In this document: positions 26,277 to 35,490 of the stretch, piece by piece
How the letters are laid out: each line of letters starts with the position of its first letter
Numbering within the stretch: position 1 is the stretch's first letter
Source of the DNA: Candidatus Scotarchaeum otlingeri
GTDB taxonomy: Archaea > Thermoproteota > Nitrososphaeria > Geothermarchaeales > JDFR-13
Direction: 5' to 3'
Assembly (NCBI GenBank): GCA_002011075.2
Contig: MTMA02000006.1
Span: forward strand, 737,374-801,373
DNA length: 64,000 nt
The notes under the pieces: model-generated
Told to the model about the DNA's origin: nothing
Seen by the model: only the letters and a program-made list of their open reading frames with translations
The model's database searches: none
Program-made: the position numbers and the translations under genes

Positions 26277-27158
26277 TCATTTAATTTTCTCGATAAGATC
26301 AGATACATTAACATTGTTTATATCGTTGAGACCGATGGGGCTGTTACTCTTGAGATTGAGTTCATCTTCTAGACTGGGAACATCATCTCTATGATATATT
26401 ATTCCCAATGGTACTCTGTCATCATCCCTTATCATTAATTCAAAAGCACTATATTTATTAGATGGATCATAGCCCTTAAGCTTATTCAGGTAAATACCCT
26501 TTTCACGATAATATTTCGTGAAGAATTCACCATCTATCCTCGGATTATATATTATACATAATTGAAGGATATCGACAAGTGATATGCCATGCCCATCTAT
26601 ATATGAATGTTCAATAGCGCTCTTAATAAGTTCTTTGAGAGCACTGGGGTCGCCAGTCCATCCTCTTGAGATAAATGTTCCACCTGCAGATAGAGCATGT
26701 AGAATAGGATTAAAAGCATCATTATGTGTTCCCTTAAACCCCTTTGGGGCTGTAGGGCTCGGCTGTCCCTTTGTTAAGCCAAATACTCCATTATTTTGTA
26801 TCAATAATGTGATGCCGATATTAGACCTCATAGCATGTATAAAATGTTCTACACCGATTCCATATGTATCACCATCTCCGGCAACAACAATAACATTCAG
26901 ATCGGGCCTAGCTATTTTTATACCTATAGCAGTAGGTATAGGCCTACCATGTAATGTGTGGATTCCATTTGTCCTAATATGATAAGGTAATCTAGATCCA
27001 CATCCAATTCCAGATACCAGTACAGTTTCACCTGGATTTATATTCAACTCACTTAAGGCACGTATCAATGATCTAATAATAATATAATTTCCACATCCAG
27101 GACACCAATTAGGTCTATAGGGATTTTCATATAAAGAGTCCAATTGCTTACTACTCAT
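26277..27158 (-). CDS. 2-oxoacid:ferredoxin oxidoreductase, beta subunit
   Basis: 293-residue thiamine pyrophosphate subunit. Cluster cysteines are C19 and C22 (NWCPGCGN), C53 (SGIGCGSR) and one in LQLCIIYNPR, the four-Cys pattern of Sulfolobus-type enzymes. TPP/Mg binding is VVAGDGDTYGIG near residues 92-103 with IQNNGVFGLTKGQPSPT. It follows the alpha subunit with no gap. The two-subunit enzyme oxidises pyruvate, 2-oxoglutarate and other 2-oxoacids to acyl-CoA with ferredoxin, replacing both pyruvate and 2-oxoglutarate dehydrogenases, and so fills that step of the citric acid cycle here. Confidence 0.9.
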   Translation of the reverse strand: MSSKQLDSLYENPYRPNWCPGCGNYIIIRSLIRALSELNINPGETVLVSGIGCGSRLPYHIRTNGIHTLHGRPIPTAIGIKIARPDLNVIVVAGDGDTYGIGVEHFIHAMRSNIGITLLIQNNGVFGLTKGQPSPTAPKGFKGTHNDAFNPILHALSAGGTFISRGWTGDPSALKELIKSAIEHSYIDGHGISLVDILQLCIIYNPRIDGEFFTKYYREKGIYLNKLKGYDPSNKYSAFELMIRDDDRVPLGIIYHRDDVPSLEDELNLKSNSPIGLNDINNVNVSDLIEKIK

Positions 27159-28973
27159 CTACCTCAACACCTCCAATAATCTTTTGTATAGCATATCAAG
27201 TGAGAAAGGTCTTCCATCATATTTTCTAATTGAATAATCCATCTCGATACCTGTTTCTTGTCTTATCAACCTCTCCATCTGGCCATCGAAATTATTCTCT
27301 ATAATTATTTTTTTGTCAGCATCTTCTATTTCCTGTCGAAATAGCTCGGTTGGGAAGGGCTGAACCCACCTGACTTGAATAAACTTAAGTCTATATCTAT
27401 CTATGCCATTTAGATGATTTAATAGGTCTATAATCACACCTTTAGTGGAGCCCCAACCCACTATATGTATGTGTCCTTCTCCAAATCTCTGTATAGGCTT
27501 ATAAATATCTTTTTTATCCATCATCTCCTTATATAGTCTCCGCATCTTTTTCTCTCGTTTATTCATCATTTTTACCCTATTATCTGGGTTTTCAGACACT
27601 ATACCATATTCATCATGTTCCAATCCAGTCCATAGAGTAACGCCATCCTCGCCTAATGTGAATGTAGGGGATATACCATCTTCAGTATCGGCGTATCTCT
27701 TCTGAAATATCCCGTTATCCATAGGATCTGAATCGCCGGATATCTTTCTTCTCTCGATAGGTATATCTAGGTCCTCAGGAATATCCACGGTATAGAGGCT
27801 TTCAGCCAAGTGTCTATCATAATGAATTATCACGGGCATTTGATATTTTTCAGCTATATTATATGCTATATAAGAGTCTCTATAGACTTCTTCAGGATCT
27901 CCTGGAGCTATAACACATTTAGGATATCTTCCTTGAGAGGGATATAGAACCTCAAATAAGTCGCCTTGCTCAGTCCTAGTAGGCAATCCAGTGCTTGGTC
28001 CAGGTCTGCTTACTTCAAATATTACCACAGGTATTTCAGCCATTCCCGCGAATCCTATAGCTTCACTCATAAGAGCAAACCCACCGCCGGAGGTCCCTAC
28101 TCCTGCTCTAGCGCCTGCATAGCCTGCTCCCACTGCTATATGTATCACAGCTATTTCGCTCTCAGGCTGTAGAACAATTAATCCATATCTATCCTTAACT
28201 TGGTTTACATAGTTCAGCATAGATGTACTAGGCGTCATAGGGTAATGAACCCAAATCTTCATGCCTGACTTGATACTTCCGACTATAGCCATATAATTTC
28301 CATTTGTAAGTCCTCTTTTCTTATTACTGGATGGTTTTGGCACCCCCACCCTAAGAGAAGGATAATTATCCTTGATATAATCATAGCCCCTATCAATTAG
28401 TCTTATGTTATCTCTGATTATATCCATTCTTTTAGACCCGAACCTATCTTCTACTACGCCATATAAAGTCTCCAAATCAAGATTTAAAATATAGGCAGAT
28501 GCACCTATACCGACGCTATTCCGCATTATCAACTTAGCTTTATCATCCGACAATTCGTCTTTTACAATCCGATTCATAGGTAACCCGACAATTCTCACCC
28601 CTCTTCTACCTATATCCTTCAGTATCTGACTTGGCAGATCATAGGATTCATCATCGTAAATCAATATAGAACCATTAAACAACTCATTCATATGGCCGTA
28701 AGTATGTCTACCCCCGTCTCCCACTATAGTTACATCATCGAGCGCCAGCATTATATCAGTAGACTCAATATGAGAATAAATGGGCTTATCTGAGAACCTA
28801 ACTCTATAATAACTATGTCCACCCCTTATCAGGGATTCATACTCAATATTACTGAATACATAATATCCCATTCTAAGTAAGGTTTTACTTAATACTTCCG
28901 CTGAAAGATTTATTCCCCACCCGGCCTCTCCCCCAATTAACCAAGTAACACCTGGAAACTCATCCATAATCAT
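27159..28973 (-). CDS. 2-oxoacid:ferredoxin oxidoreductase, gamma-alpha fusion subunit
   Basis: 604 residues. Residues about 1-200 are the gamma domain (IGGEAGWGINLSAEVLSK near 13-30). The rest is the alpha domain with the signature YPMTP at 244-248, a variant of the YPITP motif of crenarchaeal 2-oxoacid oxidoreductases. GTSGGGFALMSEAIGFAGM follows near 300. The fusion is the form found in Sulfolobus, where one enzyme takes several 2-oxoacids. It starts at ATG 28973 (a second ATG lies two codons later) and directly abuts the beta gene. A class III aminotransferase follows upstream on the same strand, so amino acid-derived 2-oxoacids are likely substrates. Confidence 0.92.
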   Translation of the reverse strand: MIMDEFPGVTWLIGGEAGWGINLSAEVLSKTLLRMGYYVFSNIEYESLIRGGHSYYRVRFSDKPIYSHIESTDIMLALDDVTIVGDGGRHTYGHMNELFNGSILIYDDESYDLPSQILKDIGRRGVRIVGLPMNRIVKDELSDDKAKLIMRNSVGIGASAYILNLDLETLYGVVEDRFGSKRMDIIRDNIRLIDRGYDYIKDNYPSLRVGVPKPSSNKKRGLTNGNYMAIVGSIKSGMKIWVHYPMTPSTSMLNYVNQVKDRYGLIVLQPESEIAVIHIAVGAGYAGARAGVGTSGGGFALMSEAIGFAGMAEIPVVIFEVSRPGPSTGLPTRTEQGDLFEVLYPSQGRYPKCVIAPGDPEEVYRDSYIAYNIAEKYQMPVIIHYDRHLAESLYTVDIPEDLDIPIERRKISGDSDPMDNGIFQKRYADTEDGISPTFTLGEDGVTLWTGLEHDEYGIVSENPDNRVKMMNKREKKMRRLYKEMMDKKDIYKPIQRFGEGHIHIVGWGSTKGVIIDLLNHLNGIDRYRLKFIQVRWVQPFPTELFRQEIEDADKKIIIENNFDGQMERLIRQETGIEMDYSIRKYDGRPFSLDMLYKRLLEVLR

Positions 28974-29084
28974 TCCGCCCTATTTAAAGTCATAGATTAA
29001 ACATAATTAAGGATTTATAGATATGGATAACATTAATAAATATACTATCCCATAAATTATATACCAGTCTTAACTATACTCATC

Positions 29085-30416
29085 TCAAAATGATATTTTT
29101 ATAGCTTCTTCAATCACCTCTTCCAGAATATTTAACGCCTCATCTATCTCTTCCCTTGTAATATTTAAGGGCGGACTGAAGCGAATTGTGGACTCACCTG
29201 CACCTATTACTAATACACCCCTCTTAAATGCTCCTTCTATAACTTTGTTGAGAATATCCTTAGCCGGTTCTTTATTTTTCTTACTCCGCACTAACTCCAT
29301 GCCAATCATCAGTCCCAAGCCTCTAACATCACCTATATAATCATATCTCTCCATTAATCTAGACAATTTACCTAATAGGTATTCGCCTTGAATAGCAGCA
29401 TTCTCCAATAGACTGTTCTCTAATAGATCTATCGTTGCAAGTGACGCAGCTATCGAAATAGGATTACCGCCAAATGTATTGGCATGTGCCCCAGGTTCAA
29501 GACTCATTACATCTTCTCTACCCACAATAGCCCCCAAGGGTAGCCCCGAGGCTATTCCTTTAGCCAGTGTAATAATATCCGGGTTTATCTTATAATTCTG
29601 TACGGCAAGCCATTTACCAGTTCTACCCATACCGCACTGAACTTCATCAGCAACTAGTAAAATGCCATGCTCATATGTCAGTTCTCTAAGTTCTCTCATG
29701 AATTCCCTCGGTGCAGGCACATATCCACCCTCTCCTTGGATAGGTTCTATAAATATAGCGGCCACTTCATCGGGGGAGACTACTTTTCTAAATATCCACT
29801 TATCAATGAAATCTAGGCATGCCAAAGCACAATCGGGATATTTTAGGTTAAATACACACCTAAAGCAGTATGGATATGGGACATGAATAACACCAGGCAT
29901 TAGAGGACTAAAATATTTCCTATGTATCGTTTTACTTGCTGTTAAACTCATAGCTCCCATTGTCCGTCCATGAAAAGATCCTATAAATGAGACGATGTAA
30001 GGTCTCTTACCCTTGTAATAGCCTCTCGCTATCTTTATGGCTCCCTCGATAGACTCAGCTCCACTATTAGTAAAAAAGACCTTATCACCCGGCATTATAT
30101 CTATAAGTTTCTCCGCTAAGGCCACTGCTTCTTCATAATAGAAATCTGTTAAGCTATAATGGAGAAATCTATCTAACTGTTTTTTTATCGCTTCTATCAC
30201 AATCGGGTTTCTATGGCCTGTTGACAAAACAGCTATCCCTGCATTAAGATCTATATATCTATTTCCATCTACATCCTCGACAACGCTGCCCTCTCCATAT
30301 CTGATTACCAATGGAAGCCACCTAACATAGGACTGCATCAAAACCTTCTTATCACGTTCAATAATTTTTTGTGCGCGTGGACCCGGCGGCTCAACAACTA
30401 TATTTATCTTCCCCAT
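29085..30416 (-). CDS. Class III aminotransferase (4-aminobutyrate/ornithine type)
   Basis: 443-residue PLP aminotransferase. It shows FTNSGAESIEGAIKIARG near residues 115-132, SFIGSFHGRTMGAMSLTASK near 142-161, DEVQCGMGRTGKW near 255 and the PLP lysine in TLAKGIASGLPLGAIV near 283. A cysteine-rich insert, PYCFRCVFNLKYPDCALAC near 176-194, resembles that of archaeal 4-aminobutyrate/ornithine aminotransferase and amino acid racemase relatives, so it may be a broad omega-amino acid enzyme. ATG 30416 follows GGTGAT. It is upstream of the 2-oxoacid oxidoreductase pair on the same strand with a 111-base gap. The exact amino donor is unknown. Confidence 0.85.
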   Translation of the reverse strand: MGKINIVVEPPGPRAQKIIERDKKVLMQSYVRWLPLVIRYGEGSVVEDVDGNRYIDLNAGIAVLSTGHRNPIVIEAIKKQLDRFLHYSLTDFYYEEAVALAEKLIDIMPGDKVFFTNSGAESIEGAIKIARGYYKGKRPYIVSFIGSFHGRTMGAMSLTASKTIHRKYFSPLMPGVIHVPYPYCFRCVFNLKYPDCALACLDFIDKWIFRKVVSPDEVAAIFIEPIQGEGGYVPAPREFMRELRELTYEHGILLVADEVQCGMGRTGKWLAVQNYKINPDIITLAKGIASGLPLGAIVGREDVMSLEPGAHANTFGGNPISIAASLATIDLLENSLLENAAIQGEYLLGKLSRLMERYDYIGDVRGLGLMIGMELVRSKKNKEPAKDILNKVIEGAFKRGVLVIGAGESTIRFSPPLNITREEIDEALNILEEVIEEAIKISF

Positions 30417-30490
30417 GCTATATCACCAGATAATTTAATAGATGGAGTAAGAATTATCTTTGAATAGATAATATATATAGGGGATAAAAA

Positions 30491-31474
30491 ATGATGCTTG
30501 ATGATGTCGACAGAAGAGGATTTTACAGGGATTTTTTAGCATTCGGCGAGAAACTTGCGTCGGAATATAACTCTATCGGCGAGGTTTCATCACCTTTAAA
30601 GGACGCTCCAATTATTGTTTCCGGAATGGGTGGTTCAGGAGTTATAGGAAACATCCTGAAAGACTACTTACATTATAGTAACTCACAGATGATAATAGTT
30701 AATAAATCGCATGAACTACCTCCATATATCAATAAAGATTATCTTCTGATAGCGATTAGTTTCTCTGGTAACACGATGGAAACATTAGCCGTTGTTGATG
30801 AGGCGGTTAGACGCGGTATAAATACGATCACAATTTCGACGGGGGGGAAGTTGGCTGAGTACAGTAAAAAGAAAAGTATAACGCATATCACCGTGTCCTC
30901 GGCAATGGCTCCGAGATCTGGGTTGCCGCAGTTGCTCGCTGCTGCTTTAAGAATAGTTGAATCCAATTTCGGGATAAGATTGAGAAAAGATGTAGAAGAG
31001 GCCCATAGATATTTGAAGTATGTCGTTAATGAATGGCGACCTGTTGAGAAATCTAAGCCATGGCTTATAGCTAATGAGCTACTTGATTATATTCCTGTTT
31101 TATATGTTTCCCATAACCTTACTTCTATAGCCATCAGAGCCAAAGCATCATTCAATGAGAATGCAAAAATACCATTTTACTGGGATATGTATCCAGAGAT
31201 ATATCATAATGAAGTCATGATATACGAAGGAAGCCTGAGGGAAAATATCAGACCTATGTTTATCGGGGGGAGCACGAAGTTGAGTTCACTATATGACATT
31301 ATAGTTGAAAAGGGTATGTCCCCATTGTCAGTAGAATATCCCGCTGATGTAGGACGATTGGCAGCTATCCTTAAGCTTATTCTTCTATTTGACTTATGCA
31401 GCATTTATCATGCAGTAATGAGAGGGGTTGACCCGTATCCCGTTGATCTTATCACTAGACTAAAGGAGCTGTAA
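30491..31474 (+). CDS. Bifunctional phosphoglucose/phosphomannose isomerase
   Basis: Interconverts glucose-6-phosphate or mannose-6-phosphate with fructose-6-phosphate. 327 residues, of the archaeal PGI/PMI SIS-domain family. VSGMGGSGVIGNIL near residues 39-52 and AISFSGNTMETLAV near 86-99 form the sugar-phosphate sites. FNENAKIPFYWDMYPE followed by YHNEVM near 220-241 holds the catalytic Glu/His. It is preceded by an AGGGGAT site and followed by the HAD phosphatase after 6 bases, forming a two-gene operon. Confidence 0.9.
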   Translation: MMLDDVDRRGFYRDFLAFGEKLASEYNSIGEVSSPLKDAPIIVSGMGGSGVIGNILKDYLHYSNSQMIIVNKSHELPPYINKDYLLIAISFSGNTMETLAVVDEAVRRGINTITISTGGKLAEYSKKKSITHITVSSAMAPRSGLPQLLAAALRIVESNFGIRLRKDVEEAHRYLKYVVNEWRPVEKSKPWLIANELLDYIPVLYVSHNLTSIAIRAKASFNENAKIPFYWDMYPEIYHNEVMIYEGSLRENIRPMFIGGSTKLSSLYDIIVEKGMSPLSVEYPADVGRLAAILKLILLFDLCSIYHAVMRGVDPYPVDLITRLKEL

Positions 31475-31480
31475 AGTTAT

Positions 31481-32185
31481 ATGATCGACTTTAGACCTAA
31501 AGCTTTAGTCACCGATATTGACGGCACACTAACAGATGAGAAATTACTTATCAATATAGATGCGATTAAATATATAAGACTACTTGAAGCAAGTGGTATA
31601 AGGGTAATGTTGGCTAGCGGCAATGCTTTACCCATTTTATATGGACTTGCTAGATATATAGGTGCAAAGGGACCCATTATTGCTGAAGATGGAGGCGTAA
31701 TTTATTATGAAAATAATATGCATGTACTAGGAGACAGGTCTGTACCATTAAGAGTTTTAGAGGAACTCAGGGAGAGATTCGGTGATTCGGTGAAGGAGAG
31801 CTTCAGCAATAGATATAGGGTATTTGATGTAGCGATCCAACGAACTATACCTCTCGAGAGTATTATTCATATCTTAAGGAAATATCCAGATATAACAATT
31901 GTAGACAGTAAATTTGCTTATCATATCCATATGAAAGATGTAGATAAGGGCGTAGGCTTTTTACATGCATGCTCACTACTGAATATTTCGCCTAGAGAGG
32001 CCGTAGCTATCGGCGACAGTGAATTAGATATCCCATTATTTGAGAAAGCAGGTTTTTCTATAGCCACGGCAAATGCAGGTGAAGAAGTTAGGAGGTATGC
32101 TAGCTGGGTTACATCTGCAGAATATGGTGATGGATTCGTGGAGGGAGTCAAATTGGTTCTTGAATCTATCAAGAAAAATATATAA
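31481..32185 (+). CDS. HAD-family phosphatase, archaeal phosphoglycolate phosphatase type
   Basis: 234-residue HAD hydrolase with a C2-type cap. Nucleophile motif TDIDGTLTD at residues 12-20 (two catalytic Asp), MLASGNALPI as motif II, a lysine in the DVDKGVGFLHA motif III, and GDSELDIPLFEKAG as motif IV. It matches the archaeal phosphoglycolate phosphatase family (TA0175 type), which removes phosphate from 2-phosphoglycolate; sucrose- or mannosyl-phosphoglycerate phosphatases share the fold. It follows the PGI/PMI gene by six bases with AGGAG before the start, so a sugar phosphate role is also possible. Confidence 0.82.
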   Translation: MIDFRPKALVTDIDGTLTDEKLLINIDAIKYIRLLEASGIRVMLASGNALPILYGLARYIGAKGPIIAEDGGVIYYENNMHVLGDRSVPLRVLEELRERFGDSVKESFSNRYRVFDVAIQRTIPLESIIHILRKYPDITIVDSKFAYHIHMKDVDKGVGFLHACSLLNISPREAVAIGDSELDIPLFEKAGFSIATANAGEEVRRYASWVTSAEYGDGFVEGVKLVLESIKKNI

Positions 32186-32290
32186 TTCTGGGATTAGTCT
32201 TTATATCAGATTATAAAAAATTTATAGTTATACCAGCTCTGTATATTTATAAATTAAGATTTATATGTTTTATGGAAATATAACATTGTT

Positions 32291-32890
32291 ATGAAGCCAT
32301 TAAAGAAAATAGAATTGCCTCCCCTACCTTACAAATATAATGCTTTAGAACCAGTAATCTCACAAAAGATAATGGAGCTTCATCATGACAAACACCACTT
32401 AGCTTATGTTAAAGGAGCAAATACAGCCCTAGAAAAACTAGTAAAAGCTAGAAAAGGAGAGCTTGAAATAGATGTAAAGGCTCTACTTAGGGACTTAAGT
32501 TTCCATATGAATGGTCATTTACTTCATTCACTGTTCTGGAATAATATGCAACCTCCCCAAGATGATAATTTACCAGGAGGACTAGTTGGAGACTTAATCA
32601 ATAAGAGCTTCGGTTCATTTGAAGCATTTAAGAGAGAATTCTCTGGAGCAGCGAAAACTGTTGAGGGCGTTGGATGGGCTATATTAGCAGTTGATGATGA
32701 GGATAATCTTTATGTTGTGCAGATAGAAAAGCATAATCTTATGCACATAGCTACATTAAAGCCTTTATTGGTTCTTGACGTATGGGAACATGCATATTAC
32801 TTAGACTACCTAAATAATAGAGCTAGGTACGTTGAGGAATGGTGGAAGGTCGTTAATTGGGATGATGTAGATAAGAATCTACAGCGATAG
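32291..32890 (+). CDS. sod: Superoxide dismutase, Fe/Mn family
   Basis: Dismutates superoxide to oxygen and peroxide. 199 residues, the usual subunit size. Metal ligands are H31 in MELHHDKHH, a His in SFHMNGHLLHSLFW, and Asp and His in VLDVWEHAYYLDY. The RYVEEWWKVVNW tail is also conserved. There is no signal peptide, so it is cytosolic. A TATA-like TATTTATAAATTA at 32243-32255 suggests its own promoter. The next gene, convergent, encodes a hemerythrin-like protein, consistent with oxygen exposure. Fe versus Mn cannot be read from these motifs. Confidence 0.95.
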   Translation: MKPLKKIELPPLPYKYNALEPVISQKIMELHHDKHHLAYVKGANTALEKLVKARKGELEIDVKALLRDLSFHMNGHLLHSLFWNNMQPPQDDNLPGGLVGDLINKSFGSFEAFKREFSGAAKTVEGVGWAILAVDDEDNLYVVQIEKHNLMHIATLKPLLVLDVWEHAYYLDYLNNRARYVEEWWKVVNWDDVDKNLQR

Positions 32891-32976
32891 AACTCCCTCC
32901 TATTATTTATAACAGTTCAATATTTATCTCACTAAAGTAGCGGCTTGGACAGTTCTATCAATCTAATTTCATATAA

Positions 32977-33522
32977 CTATATCTCGCTTTTTGCGTATAA
33001 TTCTTCGATGGCCTTATTTATTTTTTTTAGTTCTTCTGGGGTTAATTCCCTTTCGAGCCTGGTAAATATATCTTCTTCCCATTTAGCATGTTTTGAAAAT
33101 AACGCATGTAATTCTTTCATTATAGATAACGCCTCCTCCGCATCATCAATGGCATCTATCTTCCTTAATTCATCTATTAATCTCATCATTATAATATGCT
33201 CACTTTTCAATAATTTACATTCACCCTCTATCATAAAGGGGCATACACACTTCTCCTCTGACTCATGATGTAGTTTAAGCATCGGGGTATATGTATTTAG
33301 GAATTTATTTATTCTATCTCTAAGAAGCTCAATATCTTTTTCATATGTCTCTTTAGCCTGTGTCATAAAATTGAGGAGGGACTCTTCAATAGCGAATATA
33401 AGTTTTAATCGTGACTTATGGAATTCCCTGAGCCGATCCAACCCTATCGGCACACTCCCCGCCTCTATACTAACATAATGATTATAGCTATATTTAAGAA
33501 GATGAATGGGGGTTGGAATCAT
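32977..33522 (-). CDS. Hemerythrin-like HHE-domain protein
   Basis: 181 residues, all-alpha. Iron-ligand-like positions are in LRDRINKFLNTY, LHHESEEKCVCPF near residues 79-91, KSEHIIMMRLIDEL near 101-114, and LHALFSKHAKWEEDIF near 133-148. This His/Glu pattern is that of hemerythrin/HHE cation-binding bundles, which bind oxygen, nitric oxide or iron. A CVCPF cysteine pair is an extra and might bind metal or form a disulfide. It converges with SOD with an 86-base gap and is probably part of the same stress response, an inference. Confidence 0.75.
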   Translation of the reverse strand: MIPTPIHLLKYSYNHYVSIEAGSVPIGLDRLREFHKSRLKLIFAIEESLLNFMTQAKETYEKDIELLRDRINKFLNTYTPMLKLHHESEEKCVCPFMIEGECKLLKSEHIIMMRLIDELRKIDAIDDAEEALSIMKELHALFSKHAKWEEDIFTRLERELTPEELKKINKAIEELYAKSEI

Positions 33523-33632
33523 AAAATTGAGCTTATATTCTACTTAGCTCGATATATATGAAGGGAAGACGAGTATCCCATAGACTATACCAAATATAAT
33601 ATCTTCATTTATAGTTCTAATTTATCAAAACT

Positions 33633-34049
33633 CTACATATTCTTTTCTTTTGTTAGTATCATCTCTATCTTATCCTCGACAGGTTTTATATCTAATATTG
33701 GTGTGCCTATCACAGCATCTAGGTCTCTAACAATAAGTGTCTCTCCTTTAACTTCTATAAGTTCTACTATCGTCAAGCCGATCAGGTTAGGTCTATATGG
33801 GCTACGTGTAGCGAAGACCCCTCTTAAGGGCTGTGTGACATCTCCCTTGGGATGTATAACCAGCTCATAACCCTTTCCTTCATTCAGATGGAGATGAAAT
33901 ATTATATAGAGGTATTTAGAGTATTTCTCGATGTCCATTAAGCCATCAATATATTTCCTCTTGATTATTATATGAGAGAATCTAACTCCCCCAGATTCCT
34001 CTATATTATCCACATATCCTATAGGTTGATAGCAAATTCTCATTCTCAT
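33633..34049 (-). CDS. trmO: tRNA (adenine(37)-N6)-methyltransferase TrmO-like
   Basis: 138-residue UPF0066/TsaA-family protein. It shows the beta-barrel opening YQPIGYVDN, the SAM-binding FATRSPYRPNLIGLT near residues 83-97, and DLDAVIGTPILDIKP near 111-125. Bacterial TrmO methylates N6 of t6A37 in tRNA-Thr using a SAM-bound beta-barrel; archaeal homologues are shorter and lack the C-terminal domain, as here. Two ATGs (34049, 34043) and a TTG (34052) are all possible starts. Divergent from the ThyX-like gene with 81 bases between. Confidence 0.85.
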   Translation of the reverse strand: MRMRICYQPIGYVDNIEESGGVRFSHIIIKRKYIDGLMDIEKYSKYLYIIFHLHLNEGKGYELVIHPKGDVTQPLRGVFATRSPYRPNLIGLTIVELIEVKGETLIVRDLDAVIGTPILDIKPVEDKIEMILTKEKNM

Positions 34050-34130
34050 CAATATGTAAATAGATAAGCTTTTATCTAATCATTTATTATTATAAAATTA
34101 ATATAGAGATGCTCGGTGGGGTTATCCTTA

Positions 34131-35480
34131 TTGAAATTCACGAGTTATATCCCTGAAGTCAAGTTATTGGCTGAATCCAGAGGAATAATGGGTCCTGAAG
34201 AGATTGTCGCCTATGGAGCAAACGCCTGCATTAAGAAGGAAGATCCGATCACGTTGTATGAGAAACATATAAGTGAAAAGAGAGATATTGATGAATTCAT
34301 AGATCGAGTATTAAATATCACGATTAAAAGTGGGCACTTATCGGTATTAGATCAGGTATCATTCACATTTATATTAAGAAATATCCCCAGAATTGCAACT
34401 CTATTCATGGTAACCCCTGTATTTCTTTCGCATCTACAACAATCTATGAGGAGTGTGGAGCCCTATGGATATTATACTCCTGATGAGCTCAACGATGTAG
34501 GTCTCCTAGACGAATATAAATGTATCATGAATGATAGCCTTAAATTCTATTATAAATTGGTTAATAGTGGTGTACCTAAAGAAGATGCCAGATATGTTAT
34601 CCCATTAAACACTGTCACAAATATTCAGACGTCTGGAAATGGTAGGGCCTTTACACATCTACATCTAATGTCAAAGGATGAAGGTATACCGTCGATAACT
34701 CGACGCATCATAGATGATATTTGGGGTATCTTAACCAGTAAATTTCCAAAGTTATTTATGGATAGAGAAACCAATCGGGTGAGACATAGATATTATCCCT
34801 CGCCTCAGCTATTTTCAAAGAGACTAAACTGGATATACAACGATGAATTTAGGGAAACAATAAACGCCAAGTTAGTCTCTCATCACGAACCTATAAAAGC
34901 TACCGAAGAAGATATAAAGAATGCATTGGTAAATGGAGACGAATATATTCTTAATATCCTAAAGTATATGGAATATGGATTTTTAATAAAAGTATCTCTT
35001 ACTACCCTTCATCAGGTTCTTAGGCAGCGGACGTGGTGGCACGTCGTTGAACCCATATATCATGCTATCAATAAACGTTTAGAGTATGTTGTTCCTCCAG
35101 AGATAAAAAGGCGGGGCCTAGAGTCCTCCTTCTGTAAGCAGGTGGAACGCCAATATTATTTTTATCATAAATGTATGGATAGGGGTATGGATATGAGTAA
35201 TGCCGTCGGCGTAATCGCTCATGCGCATACAATCTATGATTTTATAAAGGTAGATGGCTGGAATGTAGTAGGGGCTCTTCCCTTGCGAAGATGTCTCCGT
35301 GCTCAATGGGAAATTCGGTACATCGCGAACATAATTAATAATTATATATCACGTATTAATCCGGAGCTCTCACAATATAGTTCACCGAGTTGTGTAGTAT
35401 TCGGAATATGCCCAGAGAAATATCCATGTGATCAAAAAGAAATATTCTTAAGTAGAGAACCGATTGTTCGTAGGGAATGA
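34131..35480 (+). CDS. thyX: Tandem ThyX-like flavin-dependent thymidylate synthase
   Basis: 449 residues, about twice a normal ThyX (about 220-250). The first half has GHLSVLDQVSFTFI, then MVTPVFLSHLQQSMRSVEP near 93-111 where the RHR motif should be, then RYVIPLNTVTNI and SGNGRAFTHL. The second half has LHQVLRQRTWWHVVEP near 293-308 in which RHR is RQR, and a typical C-terminal LPLRRCLRAQWEIRYIA. Two ThyX domains in one chain are therefore clear, neither with the exact RHRxxS signature. TTG 34131 is preferred to GTG 34116 because GGTGGGG at 34115-34121 is then the ribosome site. dUMP methylation is probable but not certain. Confidence 0.8.
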   Translation: MKFTSYIPEVKLLAESRGIMGPEEIVAYGANACIKKEDPITLYEKHISEKRDIDEFIDRVLNITIKSGHLSVLDQVSFTFILRNIPRIATLFMVTPVFLSHLQQSMRSVEPYGYYTPDELNDVGLLDEYKCIMNDSLKFYYKLVNSGVPKEDARYVIPLNTVTNIQTSGNGRAFTHLHLMSKDEGIPSITRRIIDDIWGILTSKFPKLFMDRETNRVRHRYYPSPQLFSKRLNWIYNDEFRETINAKLVSHHEPIKATEEDIKNALVNGDEYILNILKYMEYGFLIKVSLTTLHQVLRQRTWWHVVEPIYHAINKRLEYVVPPEIKRRGLESSFCKQVERQYYFYHKCMDRGMDMSNAVGVIAHAHTIYDFIKVDGWNVVGALPLRRCLRAQWEIRYIANIINNYISRINPELSQYSSPSCVVFGICPEKYPCDQKEIFLSREPIVRRE

Positions 35481-35490
35481 TCGGTGTATC

